From Methanorbis rubei (lineage in GTDB: Archaea > Halobacteriota > Methanomicrobia > Methanomicrobiales > Methanocorpusculaceae): 64,000 nucleotides of DNA. A program made the translations under genes and the position numbers. Of this stretch, positions 45,298-55,075 are shown piece by piece. The stretch is from positions 1-64,000 of the forward strand of contig NZ_JAWDKB010000005.1 of NCBI RefSeq assembly GCF_032714495.1, given 5' to 3'. Position 1 is the first letter of the stretch. Each line of letters opens with the position of its first letter. The notes below the pieces were generated by a model. The model did no database searches and was not told where the DNA came from. It was given only the letters and a program-made list of their open reading frames with translations.

Positions 45298-45513
45298 GTC
45301 ATGGATAGGAGTTACGCGGTGGTGAATATTTTGTATTATGAAAAATGTTGATCGGAATAGTGATGAGTGGAAATGACGAGGAAAAAAAGAACCGCATTTG
45401 TGTGGATTTGCGATTTTTTCTCACGAGGCCACACTCACCACTAACCAGATTACTTTTTTAGAAAAAAAGAACGAGGATCTTTTTTGCAATATCACACCGC
45501 GTAACTCCTATTG
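45298..45513. repeat. Inverted repeat, AGTTACGCGGTG family
   Basis: The left arm is GGATAGGAGTTACGCGGTGG and the right arm is ACACCGCGTAACTCCTAT. About 170 bp lie between the arms. It fills the gap between surface proteins 2 and 3 and shares its arm with the repeat at 33.1 kb. Confidence 0.8.
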
Positions 45514-45525
45514 AAAAAAAATAAT

Positions 45526-46990
45526 TTATTCTCTTCGTCTGAGGAAGAGACCAGCAGCCAGTGCACCGAACAGAAGTCCGGCAATTGGAGCAGGAGCCTG
45601 AGTCATCGTTGGAGAGACTCCGGCTGAAGAACTCGTCGCCGCAGAAGCCACCGCAGTCGCGGACGAAGTCTGCTGCTGAGTCGCCGAAGCTGTCGGCTGA
45701 GTGATCGCGGCACTCTGCTGCTGAGTTACCGCGCCAGTGTTACCCGATATCCACTTCGCATACAGCGTCATGTCGCCAGGAAGAGCGTCTTCCTTGAAGA
45801 TCCAGAGAATGTTCATCGCCTCATCCTTGTACCAGCCGCCAAAGACATAGCCGTCTTTCGTTGGCGTGACCGGTTCCGGCACACGGTCACCATAGGAGAG
45901 ACCGGTTGCCGGTTGCACGAAGCTGCCTCCTTTGGCATCGAAGAGGACGCGGAAGGAGTTCTCCATGTTGCCGTCAGAGGAGGAGGAGACAGGCTGCGGT
46001 CCCGGGTTTGGACCCGGATTCGCGCCGGTATATGCTGCAAGAACGATTGCAGAGAACTCATTTCCTTTTACGGTGATGGTGACCGGATCTGTGGGGTCTG
46101 GGCTCATGTAGACGATGTCAAGCATGTCTATTTTGCCGTTTTTCACGTGGAATGCCTTGATGTTGTTTCGACCAATCGTGTCAACCCATTCTTTAGGAAC
46201 CGTGAAGTTCACCAGAATACCGCCGGTAGTGATGTTGCTGTTGATCTCATCCAGATTATGGTTGGCTGGAGCTGAAGCAGTAATCATGGTGGCGGCAGTG
46301 TAGCCCTGCGAGAGGATGAGGAGTGACACATCAGCGTCGTAGTCAGGGCTGATAATCGGCAGAACTGACGTCACGTTGCCGAGAGAGAGGTTCAACTGAT
46401 AGGAAGCTTTCTTCGGCACTTTTGTTCCTTCCGGCGGGATGACAGCCACATCAGGTGGATAGACCACGCCAACGGCAGTCACATTTCCTTGTACAGTCGT
46501 ACCGGGTGTTTGCGGTTCGTTGAAGATAACGATCATCGTTGTGCCGGAGCTTTTGTCCTCGATGATGGCTTTGTGGGTGTCGGTGGGATCCACATTGATG
46601 GGATTACTGTTTGATGAGGTGATTGAGGTGTTGCCGTTCGGTTCCTTTACCGGTTCGTTGATAGGTAATTCAGGTTCGGTTATGTTATAGACCGTGATGA
46701 GAACGGTCTTCTGAACTCCGTCTGCTGATACAGTGAGGTTGGCGGTACCGATTCCCTTGGGAGTATAGATTATTGATGCACCTGATGCTGGGGAAGGGAG
46801 GGTAATAATATCAGAGTCCGTTGTGCTCCAGCTGAATTGTCCGGAACTACCGTCACTGAACGTTGCATTGAGAACTCCATTTGCACCAGTGGCTGCTACC
46901 GAAAAGTTTCCGGTAACAATAATGGTTTTTGTGGGGGCCGCTCCTACCTTGACAAGCGGATAGAGGTCAGCGACCGGAAGTCCTGCGGCT
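45526..46990 (-). repeat. Direct repeat, copy B (3' third of surface protein 3)
   Basis: Partner of the repeat at 41241-42720. The same orientation and high identity make deletion or gene conversion between the copies likely. Confidence 0.8.
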
Positions 46991-49317
46991 TTTTCGGTCA
47001 GGGACAGGTAACCGTTTGGATCATTATAGTTTTCAGACCAACCTACCCACCAATTGCCGGCGAGATATTTCTGATCAGGGGCGATCTTTTTGTGGGGGCC
47101 GAATGATGTTGTCGGATCAGTGTCCCATTTCAAATTGTTCGTGTATGAAGCCCCTGATGCATTTCCAAAGCCCAGATTGGTGTTGCTGAACTTGTTGTTG
47201 TAGATCGAACCAGAAAGAGTAACGATATCCAGAGGTTTACTACTGCTTTTATTATCCACATAGATGATACTCGAACGACCGGTATTCGCAGTAAAAGTAT
47301 TATCATAAATGGTCAGATTGAAGGTTGCATTAACATTAGATCCGATGTAAAGCAGAGAATCATTATTACTTGTGGATGTTCCTCTGGTGAGATCGATGGT
47401 ATTACCGATAATGGCAATCGCCTGTTCGTCGCCATATTTCTGTGTAGCATTCACTTTGTAGATACCAATACCGATTTTACGGGGAGTATTAGTGGTATCT
47501 GTACTGAAGATGGTGTTGTTCACAATATGAGATGGATTGATCGATCCCTGAGTACTGCCAGTGTCATAAGCCCCATAAAGCCTGACACCCATGCTACCGA
47601 GACCAGTTGCGCCGGAATTTCCCAGATTTATCGTGTTTCCTTCTACTGTCAGGGAGTGTGGAGAGGAGTCACTGAAAAAGGTATCAACACCTATCGAGTT
47701 GTAGTTCGATTTTCCCGTCGTGAGGGTATTGTTGATGGCGTGAAGATCGTTGCCCTGCTCGAAGTAAATGTTATTCAACTGCCCAGAGGGGCTGCCCTGA
47801 TTCAAATTGGCCAAATTAATCACCGAATTTGAAATAGTGCCATTTTTGACCGACTTGAATCCAACGGCAGAAAATCTACTCCCAACATCACGTGTCGTAC
47901 CACTATTAACCACAACAGAGAGCTTGTCCAGAGTGATATTCTGAAGAACAGCAGTACCCTCGACGAGAATGGCATCAGCATTGGAGCGATCTACTGCATC
48001 CTTGGTAAGCGTGATCGTCTTGTAATCACCATCAACAACAACATCACTCGCGGTGACAGTCATCTTATTGAGATTGAAGCCCTGCGTCAGTTTGTAGTTG
48101 CCGGCCTGAGATATGGTAAGCGTGTAACCACTGGTGTCGCCGGTCCACGTAACGCCCGGAATATTCTTTCCCGGATTTAAGGGAAGATATCCGTCTTCCA
48201 CATACCCGATAATGTCACCACCAAAATACGTTGCCAAAACGAAAGAGTTCGCGATTTCGTAGTTGATGTTGATATTAATGAGAGGGACGGAGGAAAATGT
48301 AGTTGTATTAGCGCTATTGTTTAATGCAAGATAAACAGTATGTGCAGATTCGTTTTTGAACGTGTTTCCGGTAATTGTAGGATACCTATTTTCTGGAAGG
48401 GTGACTGTGGAATCCTTTGCACCTTTCGGTTCAAACACAACACCATTAGACACAGTGGAGCCAAATGTGTTGTCTGAAATGATGTTATTATAAGAGGGGG
48501 CCTGAACATCATATCCCATATCACGGACATGAACAATGGCCCCTGGAGAGCCGCCGTTAACCGACAGACGAGTATCAAGCGCACTTCGATAAATATTGAT
48601 CGTATTTCCAGAGATGTTGTAATTGTCAAAACTATGAACAGCAGTTTGGAAGTAACCATTCACGGTATTATTAATAAATGTGACCCGACCGGGAACAACA
48701 CCATCATACTGATTCACAACAACACCCGAGTGAGTATTGGGGCCGTTAGAAGTGATTGTGCAATTAACAATAGTGTAATTATACTGAGGTAGGGAACCCG
48801 TGGCCGTTATGACTACACCACCTGTCTGTCCATTACCCCCGATAGTTACATTACAAGAATCCATTGTGATTTCATCGCCGACGTGGGATCCAATTAATTT
48901 CATGATTATCGGAACGTTTGTTGAGTTCTCATATTTTAAATCCAAATTCCGCAATGTAAACGAGGAAGGAGGACCTATCTCGAATAGATAACCTGAACCA
49001 GTCATATTAAGAAGAGGCTTATTGTCAATAGTTTCACCTTCAATGACAAGATCACGATTAATCGTAATCTTACTGGTTATCGGATAGTAACCCGCTTGGA
49101 CAATAATCTTCGTAACAGCCGAGTCATTGATTGCATCCGTAAAATTCTGAACGGTATCAACCGTAACCGTCTTCTCCCCCGCACTCACAGCTCCCGCCAT
49201 CAGCACGCTACAAAAAACAATCACGAGAACCGCCAACACGAACCCGTGTCGCAGCCTCGTTCCAGCCATGGAACTGTTCGTTCCCTGAACCATAAATCGC
49301 ATAATATCAGCACACAT
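45526..49317 (-). CDS. Secreted surface protein 3: right-handed beta-helix, InlB-type repeat, CTERM-like anchor
   Basis: About 1263 residues with the same architecture as protein 2: a signal peptide (RLRHGFVLAVLVIVFCSVLM to VSA), beta-helix blocks with rungs like NYTIVNCTITSNGPNTHSGV, the Big-like and VTITVKGNEFSAIVLAAYTG domains, an InlB repeat, a stalk and TQAPAPIAGLL with RRRE. The helix region differs from protein 2 except for short blocks, while the last 430 residues nearly match. I start at ATG 49317 (MCADIMRFMV). Confidence 0.8.
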   Translation of the reverse strand: MCADIMRFMVQGTNSSMAGTRLRHGFVLAVLVIVFCSVLMAGAVSAGEKTVTVDTVQNFTDAINDSAVTKIIVQAGYYPITSKITINRDLVIEGETIDNKPLLNMTGSGYLFEIGPPSSFTLRNLDLKYENSTNVPIIMKLIGSHVGDEITMDSCNVTIGGNGQTGGVVITATGSLPQYNYTIVNCTITSNGPNTHSGVVVNQYDGVVPGRVTFINNTVNGYFQTAVHSFDNYNISGNTINIYRSALDTRLSVNGGSPGAIVHVRDMGYDVQAPSYNNIISDNTFGSTVSNGVVFEPKGAKDSTVTLPENRYPTITGNTFKNESAHTVYLALNNSANTTTFSSVPLINININYEIANSFVLATYFGGDIIGYVEDGYLPLNPGKNIPGVTWTGDTSGYTLTISQAGNYKLTQGFNLNKMTVTASDVVVDGDYKTITLTKDAVDRSNADAILVEGTAVLQNITLDKLSVVVNSGTTRDVGSRFSAVGFKSVKNGTISNSVINLANLNQGSPSGQLNNIYFEQGNDLHAINNTLTTGKSNYNSIGVDTFFSDSSPHSLTVEGNTINLGNSGATGLGSMGVRLYGAYDTGSTQGSINPSHIVNNTIFSTDTTNTPRKIGIGIYKVNATQKYGDEQAIAIIGNTIDLTRGTSTSNNDSLLYIGSNVNATFNLTIYDNTFTANTGRSSIIYVDNKSSSKPLDIVTLSGSIYNNKFSNTNLGFGNASGASYTNNLKWDTDPTTSFGPHKKIAPDQKYLAGNWWVGWSENYNDPNGYLSLTEKAAGLPVADLYPLVKVGAAPTKTIIVTGNFSVAATGANGVLNATFSDGSSGQFSWSTTDSDIITLPSPASGASIIYTPKGIGTANLTVSADGVQKTVLITVYNITEPELPINEPVKEPNGNTSITSSNSNPINVDPTDTHKAIIEDKSSGTTMIVIFNEPQTPGTTVQGNVTAVGVVYPPDVAVIPPEGTKVPKKASYQLNLSLGNVTSVLPIISPDYDADVSLLILSQGYTAATMITASAPANHNLDEINSNITTGGILVNFTVPKEWVDTIGRNNIKAFHVKNGKIDMLDIVYMSPDPTDPVTITVKGNEFSAIVLAAYTGANPGPNPGPQPVSSSSDGNMENSFRVLFDAKGGSFVQPATGLSYGDRVPEPVTPTKDGYVFGGWYKDEAMNILWIFKEDALPGDMTLYAKWISGNTGAVTQQQSAAITQPTASATQQQTSSATAVASAATSSSAGVSPTMTQAPAPIAGLLFGALAAGLFLRRRE

Positions 49318-49507
49318 TCCTGAAAGCAGGACATCAATAACAGAGAGACATCCAGACACCCAAGAGATAACCATACTATTAGCTCATCTACCTATATCAA
49401 CATGTCTGATCAGCAAAAAAAAATCAAAAAAAAATAAAAATATCCGCAAAACCAAAAAGAAATACCTAGGGAATACCTCACAAAAATAAAACTCAATCGA
49501 GTGAACA

Positions 49508-49754
49508 CCATCCGGTTACAAAACAAACCCGCAAAAATCACACCAAACCAAAAACAACCCCAGAAAAACAGAAATCACCAGACCTGTAACCGCTGTAACC
49601 GCTAAAACAGTACTCTTCTATCAACCAAACCATTACCAGAACCAACAATACACAACCATCGGTTACACAAAAAAATAAAACCAAAAAACATCTCCAAACA
49701 AAAAACAAACCCCGCACAAAAGAAAAAAATGTAACCGCACCATCCGGTTACAAA
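49508..49754. repeat. Iteron-like cluster of TGTAACCG/CGGTTACA
   Basis: Six exact 8-bp copies within 250 bp: TGTAACCG at 49585, 49594 and 49730, and CGGTTACA at 49513, 49660 and 49745. CCATCCGGTTACAAA occurs twice (49508 and 49740), and CTGTAACCG is a 9-bp tandem pair at 49584. The rest is A-rich. This looks like an origin or partition region beside the SF3 helicase. It accounts for the 440-bp gap after surface protein 3. Confidence 0.55.
49730..49752 (-). terminator. Terminator-like hairpin after the SF3 helicase gene
   Basis: TGTAACCG and CGGTTACA form an 8-bp stem with a 7-base loop, followed on the minus strand by a T-run. It is built from two of the iteron-like units, so both uses are possible. 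Confidence 0.5.
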
Positions 49755-49755
49755 C

Positions 49756-51276
49756 TCACTCATCAACCAGACGCCAACCCATCAGAACATTCGTCTCCAT
49801 CTTTCCCGACACACGCATCCTTTTGCGCACCTCGACCCCTCGCAGCCGAAGCCCGGCATACAGCTCAGACGCACTCACATTCCTCCGCAGACCCCGCCCT
49901 CCCCGGGACTCATGCATCCCCTGCTCATCCCCAAACTCCCACGAATACCACCGCTCAAACACCACACGCCCCGGAGTTCGTGCCCCTTCCTCAGGAACCA
50001 GACACACCCGCACAAACTCCCCAAGAGAGTCCTGACCCGCAATCACATCCCGCGAATCCCCCGTAATCCGCGAACACAGAGACGCCCAGAACCCTGCCTT
50101 ACTCTCCGCATCCACATACTCCTGAGCACCCGCAACCAGCCTCGCAAACAGCCAGCGGTTCCCTTCCGGAGTCGCCAGCCGCTCAAGCAGCCCCTCATCC
50201 TGATCTTCTGTAGGAACATCCAGATCAAACGGAACGCACACCTCCCGCCGCATCATCCCCCGCCCGCCGGTAGAAAACATCGGCAGCGAATTTGTCACAA
50301 ACACCAGCGTCCCGTTCACCCGATACTCAGCCTCGCCCCGGTAAATCGCATTCAGCACCACATTCGAATCTCCCGTCAGACGCTTCACCAGATCATCATT
50401 CAGCACGCCGCCACCAGCCTCACTCACCACCAGCAGCCGCCGATGCACATGACTCGCAAGGCTCGTCTCACGCTGCGAAGAAGAGTTCACAAACAGCTCC
50501 CGCGCAGACACTCGCCCCGCAAGCTCTCCAAGAACCCGCATCACCCACTCAATCAGAACCCCTTTCCCGTTCCCGCCCGACCCGTGAAACACAAAAAACT
50601 TCTGCGACGGATTCCCGAGCAGCAGACAGTACCCGAGAATTTTGAGCACATCCCGCACCCAGTCCGGGTCGCCGCACGAAATCTCAGCAAAAAATTTCTC
50701 CCCTTCAGGAAAATCTGCGGGCGGCGACTTTGCGAAGCAAGTCGCAGCCCGGCTCCGCACAAACAGACTCGGACCGTACGGAACCTTACTCACGCCGCCA
50801 TCCTCCCCGAACTCAACCACACAATCGGCCGCAGGAATCCCCATCACCTGATCGAACGGACTCACACTCCGCACCCGGAAATCCGTAACACGCGACAGAA
50901 GATCAGACTTCATATCCCGCACCGGCCCGGTATAACCGGACGCGTCCACCAGTCGCTGAATCTCAGACTCAACTGTTCGCGCATTCTCCGCATACAGACC
51001 GGTCTTTGCATCATACACAAACAGCTTGCCGCCAACCGTAACCGGCCGGAACAGCTCACACAGATACTGCGAAAACGACAGCGACCGCACGCGGCAGCGT
51101 CCAAGATCATCAGCATAGAAAATATCCGCGCGCAGCTCGCCAAGCCGCAGCGTGTCCTTCGGAAGAGCAAGGGGATCGCTCTCAACGATACAAACCTCAG
51201 CAGAAGACTCTGCCAGGCAAATCGGACCCGCAAAAGATGCAAGGTCCACATCCTGATATTCGGAGTTGATGTTCAT
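49756..51276 (-). CDS. Plasmid/phage-type SF3 helicase (P4/D5 primase C-terminal family)
   Basis: A 506-residue protein. The first 200 residues resemble the D5 N-terminal region. The SF3 helicase core has Walker A GSGGNGKG at 232-239, a Walker B-like RRLLVVSEAGGG, the LTGDSNVVLNAIYR segment and sensor VTNSLPMF. Such proteins unwind replication origins of viruses and plasmids. There is no primase active site, integrase or capsid gene nearby, so it is an orphan. I start at ATG 51276; an ATG at 51306 would place ten residues over the operator. The gene is strongly G-rich on its coding strand, unlike the surface-protein genes. Confidence 0.85.
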   Translation of the reverse strand: MNINSEYQDVDLASFAGPICLAESSAEVCIVESDPLALPKDTLRLGELRADIFYADDLGRCRVRSLSFSQYLCELFRPVTVGGKLFVYDAKTGLYAENARTVESEIQRLVDASGYTGPVRDMKSDLLSRVTDFRVRSVSPFDQVMGIPAADCVVEFGEDGGVSKVPYGPSLFVRSRAATCFAKSPPADFPEGEKFFAEISCGDPDWVRDVLKILGYCLLLGNPSQKFFVFHGSGGNGKGVLIEWVMRVLGELAGRVSARELFVNSSSQRETSLASHVHRRLLVVSEAGGGVLNDDLVKRLTGDSNVVLNAIYRGEAEYRVNGTLVFVTNSLPMFSTGGRGMMRREVCVPFDLDVPTEDQDEGLLERLATPEGNRWLFARLVAGAQEYVDAESKAGFWASLCSRITGDSRDVIAGQDSLGEFVRVCLVPEEGARTPGRVVFERWYSWEFGDEQGMHESRGGRGLRRNVSASELYAGLRLRGVEVRKRMRVSGKMETNVLMGWRLVDE

Positions 51277-51288
51277 TTGATTTCTTGT

Positions 51289-51335
51289 AATACATTTGTA
51301 TTCCATAAGTATTAAATGTATTTACTGTCATACAT
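51289..51335. promoter_or_regulatory. Divergent promoter/operator with TGTATT half-sites
   Basis: AATACA-TT-TGTATT (51289-51302) is a perfect inverted repeat at the expected start of helicase transcription. A further TGTATT lies at 51317, 20 bp on, and ATACAT at 51330. Repeated short half-sites in phase are typical of ribbon-helix-helix operators. Confidence 0.55.
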
Positions 51336-51356
51336 AGTATCGAGTAGCATACCATC

Positions 51357-51995
51357 ATGACATCAGAACCTCTCGGTGGAAAACCCGAAAAAAAACTCAT
51401 CTCCCTTCGTCTTCCCCTTCCCCTTCTCGAAGAGATCGACACCTTTGCCTGGAAACACCGGACCGACCGCTCAGATATTATTGAAAAATCCTGCCGCCAC
51501 TACATCACCGCAGTCCCCTGCACCGAATGCGGCACCCTCAACCCCCAGTCCGGCAAAAAGTGTGCACTCTGTGGTGCGCGGCTCACCCGTCCCGACCAGT
51601 GGGTCGAAAAACTCCAAAAGGATACCGACGAACTCATCTTCCGCCAGAGACAGCTCTGCGACGTTGAAACCAGACTTGAATCCTCCATCTTCAGTCTCGA
51701 AGAGCTCGAAGAAGAAATCTCCGCCGAACAAAAACCCTTCCTCAAATTTCATATCGGCGACAGTTACCTCACCCTCAAAGAAATTCAGAAAGCCCTCATC
51801 CTCAGCGGAACCGCCGACCTCTCCAAAGACATCCGCGAAGCAGAAGCCCTTCTTGAGGACCCTGACCAGTCCCTGGTTCCTGACATGATCGGCAGAATCT
51901 CGCACAGACTCGCCGAACTCGAGTACCTCGAAGGTCGTGCCGAGCATACCATCGAAAGCAACGCTGAGCTTACCCGCAAACTCACCGCCGACTAA
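51357..51995 (+). CDS. Ribbon-helix-helix protein with zinc ribbon and coiled coil
   Basis: A 212-residue protein. Residues about 10-50 form a CopG-like ribbon-helix-helix (KLISLRLPLPLLEEIDTFAW then RTDRSDIIEKSCRHYI). A zinc ribbon follows (CTECGTLNPQSGKKCALCG, residues about 57-75). The rest is acidic helix and coiled coil. It is divergent from the SF3 helicase over an operator-like region, so it probably represses both. It ends 2 bp before taw1, which ties this regulator to a tRNA-modification operon. Confidence 0.75.
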   Translation: MTSEPLGGKPEKKLISLRLPLPLLEEIDTFAWKHRTDRSDIIEKSCRHYITAVPCTECGTLNPQSGKKCALCGARLTRPDQWVEKLQKDTDELIFRQRQLCDVETRLESSIFSLEELEEEISAEQKPFLKFHIGDSYLTLKEIQKALILSGTADLSKDIREAEALLEDPDQSLVPDMIGRISHRLAELEYLEGRAEHTIESNAELTRKLTAD

Positions 51996-51997
51996 TC

Positions 51998-52936
51998 ATG
52001 CCCAGAACCATCTCACCCCCCAAAACTCCCAAAGACTCCCTTCACCGGCAGGGCTACAACTTTATCGCCGCAGGATCTTCGGCAGCCGTCAAACCCTGCA
52101 TGTGGTGTAAACGCGCGCTTCGCGGCGGAGAGCAGTGTTATAAACATCAGTTCTACGGAATCGAGAGCTGGCGGTGCGTTCAGATGACGCCAACCCTTCG
52201 CTGCAACCAGCGTTGTCTCTTCTGCTGGAGAAGCATGGAACACGAAATCACCGAAGAGGTCGAACTCGACCCCAAAGAAATCATCGATGCCATCCCCCGC
52301 GTTCAGAGAAAAGGACTCTCCGGCGACAAGCCATGGAGCGACCCTGACCGCTGGGAAACGGCCACCAGCCACCCGAATCAGTACGCGATATCCCTTTCCG
52401 GGGAGCCGACGCTGTACTCCCGTCTCCCCGAACTCATCGACCTGCTTCGCGAGGAGGGCAACAGCATCTTCCTTGTCTCAAACGGCACCGTTCCGGAAAT
52501 GATTCAAAAAGTCCGGCCCAGCCAGCTCTACCTCTCGCTTGACGCGGCGAATGCCTCGAGCTACGCCGAGCTCTGCCGGCCCGCAGGAGATCCCACAATA
52601 ATGTGGGGAAACATTCAGAGATCCCTCGGCATGCTCAGGCAGAAGGAGGAGGAAGGCGTGCGAACGGCCGTTCGCACGACTCTTGTCAAAGGATATAATG
52701 ACGGCAGCGGCGCTGCCTCCGGCATCGCCGCCCTCATCAAAGATGCCGCGCCCAACTTCGTCGAGATCAAAGGATACATGTATCTTGGATACAGTCGAAC
52801 CAGATTACCAGAAACTGCCGTGCCCACAATGGATGAAATCCGATCCTTTGCGAGCCAAGTTGCAGAGCATGCAGAGTACCAGATACTGGACGAAAACGCA
52901 CCCAGCCGGGTGGTATGTCTTGTGAGAAAACCATGA
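51998..52936 (+). CDS. taw1: 4-demethylwyosine synthase (Taw1/TYW1)
   Basis: A 312-residue archaeal TYW1. The radical SAM motif CNQRCLFCW (residues about 67-75) is followed by a second Cys-rich zone at the N-terminus ([14 protein letters not shown]) that could hold the extra cluster. Further signatures: [17 protein letters not shown] and [14 protein letters not shown]. It condenses N1-methylguanosine-37 of tRNA-Phe with pyruvate to make the wyosine ring. It overlaps sepS by 4 bases. Confidence 0.93.
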   Translation: MPRTISPPKTPKDSLHRQGYNFIAAGSSAAVKPCMWCKRALRGGEQCYKHQFYGIESWRCVQMTPTLRCNQRCLFCWRSMEHEITEEVELDPKEIIDAIPRVQRKGLSGDKPWSDPDRWETATSHPNQYAISLSGEPTLYSRLPELIDLLREEGNSIFLVSNGTVPEMIQKVRPSQLYLSLDAANASSYAELCRPAGDPTIMWGNIQRSLGMLRQKEEEGVRTAVRTTLVKGYNDGSGAASGIAALIKDAAPNFVEIKGYMYLGYSRTRLPETAVPTMDEIRSFASQVAEHAEYQILDENAPSRVVCLVRKP

Positions 52937-54516
52937 AATTCGATATTGAAGAGTTCAGACAGCGCAGAAAGACCGACTTTGAAGGAGCCTGGCACGCCGG
53001 CCCCTCAGTTATCACGCCGCCCGCGGCCGCGGGAGTGTATCCGCGCTACGCATACCGCAGAGCAAAAGTTCATCCGATCTTTGACACCATCGCACGCCTT
53101 CGTGCGGCCTATCTCTCAATGGGATTTGACGAGGCGATGGTTCCGGTATTCATCGACGAACAGGATGTGTACCGCCAGTTCGGTCCGGAAGCTGCCGCGG
53201 TTCTCGATCGCGTCTATTATGTCGGCGGTCTGCCAAGACCAAACGTGGGAATTTCCCGCGAGCGGCTTGATGCAATCGCGGCAATTACCGGAACGCCTGT
53301 TGACACGGCAACTGAAGAGAAGCTGATGAAGTGTCTGCACGGCTACAAGAAGGGCAAGTTCGACGGCGATGATCTGACGCACGAGATGTCGGTCGCACTC
53401 AAAGTGGACGACGGTGTGGTCGTCCACATTCTGGATTCGGTGTTCCCTGAGTTCAAGGAGCTTGCGCCCGAGTCGTCGCGGACGACTCTGCGCTCGCACA
53501 TGACGAGCGGCTGGTTTTTGTCGCTTGCCCAGATGTGGGACAAGCGGCCGATGCCGATTCGGATGTTTTCGGTTGACCGCTGTTTCCGCCGCGAGCAGGA
53601 GGAGGACGCAACGCACTTGCGAACATATCACTCTGCGTCCTGTATTGTTGCGGGCGAGGATGTGACGGTTGACGAAGGCAAGGCGGTCGCAGAAGCTCTC
53701 CTTTCGGCGTTCGGGTTTACGGAGTTCCGGTTCCAGCCTGATGAGAAGCGGTCGAAGTATTATATGCCCGAGACCCAGACCGAGGTCTACGGCAAGCATC
53801 CGGTTCACGGCTGGGTTGAGGTGGCAACGTTTGGTATTTACTCGCCCGCGGCTCTTGCTGAGTACGGGGTCGGTGTGCCGGTGATGAATCTTGGTATGGG
53901 TGTTGAGCGGCTGGCGATGGTGCTGACTGAGGCCGAGGATGTACGGAGGCTTTCGTTTGCCCAGCTGTTCCCGCCGGTTTACTCAGATACGGAACTTGCG
54001 AAGGCGGTTGGTCTTCGTGAGGAGCCGAAGACGATTGAAGGCCGCCGCGCGGTTGAGGCAATTATTGCAGCAGCCACACCTAACGCAGCAGTGAAGTCTC
54101 CGTGCGAGTTTTCGGCATGGACCGGCGAGCTCTACGGCAAGAAGGTGGAGATCACCGTAAGCGAGCCGGAAGAAAACTCGACTCTTCTGGGTCCTGCGGC
54201 ACTGAACGAGGTGTTTGTGCGGAACGGCGCAGTTCTTGGCGTGCCGGATAATGAGAAGTTCGCGGATGTGCGTGCTGAAGGCGTTCCGACCGGAATTTCG
54301 TTCCTGTATGCGGTGGCAAATCTGGCGGTCGCCCGTATCGAAGAGGCCGCCCGCCTCGGCGAGGAGACGAGTGTGCAGGTAAAGATGTCCAAGCACCCGA
54401 GTGACGTGAATCTCAAAATCGAGGAGTATGCGATGCGGTATATTACGGATAATAAGAGAAAGCTGGATCTCCGCGGCCCGGTGTTCATGACGGTTTCGTC
54501 GAGGATTGTGGAATAA
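52933..54516 (+). CDS. sepS: O-phosphoseryl-tRNA(Cys) synthetase
   Basis: A 527-residue class II synthetase that charges tRNA-Cys with phosphoserine, the methanogen route to Cys-tRNA together with SepCysS. The phosphate-binding and class II segments are clear: [40 protein letters not shown], and [10 protein letters not shown] as motif 3. The start is ATG 52933 in ATGA overlap with taw1; a longer frame has no support. It converges on a small membrane protein with an inverted repeat between. Confidence 0.95.
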   Translation: MKFDIEEFRQRRKTDFEGAWHAGPSVITPPAAAGVYPRYAYRRAKVHPIFDTIARLRAAYLSMGFDEAMVPVFIDEQDVYRQFGPEAAAVLDRVYYVGGLPRPNVGISRERLDAIAAITGTPVDTATEEKLMKCLHGYKKGKFDGDDLTHEMSVALKVDDGVVVHILDSVFPEFKELAPESSRTTLRSHMTSGWFLSLAQMWDKRPMPIRMFSVDRCFRREQEEDATHLRTYHSASCIVAGEDVTVDEGKAVAEALLSAFGFTEFRFQPDEKRSKYYMPETQTEVYGKHPVHGWVEVATFGIYSPAALAEYGVGVPVMNLGMGVERLAMVLTEAEDVRRLSFAQLFPPVYSDTELAKAVGLREEPKTIEGRRAVEAIIAAATPNAAVKSPCEFSAWTGELYGKKVEITVSEPEENSTLLGPAALNEVFVRNGAVLGVPDNEKFADVRAEGVPTGISFLYAVANLAVARIEEAARLGEETSVQVKMSKHPSDVNLKIEEYAMRYITDNKRKLDLRGPVFMTVSSRIVE

Positions 54517-54525
54517 TTTTTTTTT

Positions 54526-54706
54526 TGAAACGCGAACTCCGAAACGCGAATAGCGCGAATAAAAAATCGCCAATGGCGATTTTTAGAAACTTATTAAAAT
54601 TATTTTTTTAACAGATTGCATTATTCCAAAAATATAGATAATTTCTTTTTTTTTGAAAAATCGCCATTGGCGATTTTTTTATTCGCGTTTTAAAAATCGC
54701 GTTTCA
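54526..54706. repeat. Inverted repeat, CGCGAAT/TCGCCAATGGCGA family
   Basis: Begins TGAAACGCGAACTCCGAAAC, with the outer arm end repeated, and contains the AATCGCCAATGGCGATT palindrome in each arm. Ends AATCGCGTTTCA. It lies between two convergent genes, 10 bp after the sepS stop. Confidence 0.88.
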
Positions 54707-54740
54707 AAATATTTTCAAAAAAAAGATTGTCAAGGAAAAA

Positions 54741-55034
54741 TTATTCCTTAACTTTGATCTCGATGCCGCCAAAGAGTCTGGAGGAGTGGTTAAACGCCCA
54801 GGCACAGACAGCGCCGACAACGAGACCGACAAACAGGCCGAGAATACCGAAGAGAATGATCAGCATAAGAGTCTCCAGAAGACCCACACCAATTCCCGGA
54901 ATAACGCCAAGCGCAAACGAAAGTCCGACAAGTCGTAAAATTCCCTCAATGAATCCACCAATAGCGCCAAGGACAGCGAAAATACCGCCAAGAACAAATG
55001 CGGCGGACGAGATGCCAATATACTCGATTTTCAT
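54741..55034 (-). CDS. Small membrane protein, glycine-rich
   Basis: A 97-residue protein with two or three hydrophobic segments rich in Gly and Ala (ISSAAFVLGGIFAVLGAIGG, LIILFGILGLFVGLVVGAVC), a glycine-zipper pattern, and a charged tail ending IEIKVKE. No family recognised. A strong TATA-like AATATATATA about 30-40 bp upstream gives it its own promoter inside the end of the helicase gene region. Confidence 0.65.
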   Translation of the reverse strand: MKIEYIGISSAAFVLGGIFAVLGAIGGFIEGILRLVGLSFALGVIPGIGVGLLETLMLIILFGILGLFVGLVVGAVCAWAFNHSSRLFGGIEIKVKE

Positions 55035-55075
55035 GGTTATACCTTAGTTAGCATTTACATTTCACCTATATATAT

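Noticed and set aside
49912-51315. A 467-codon open frame opposite the SF3 helicase gene
   Set aside because: It is very rich in Arg, His and Pro and is the mirror of a G-skewed real gene with a clear helicase motif; no domain is seen.
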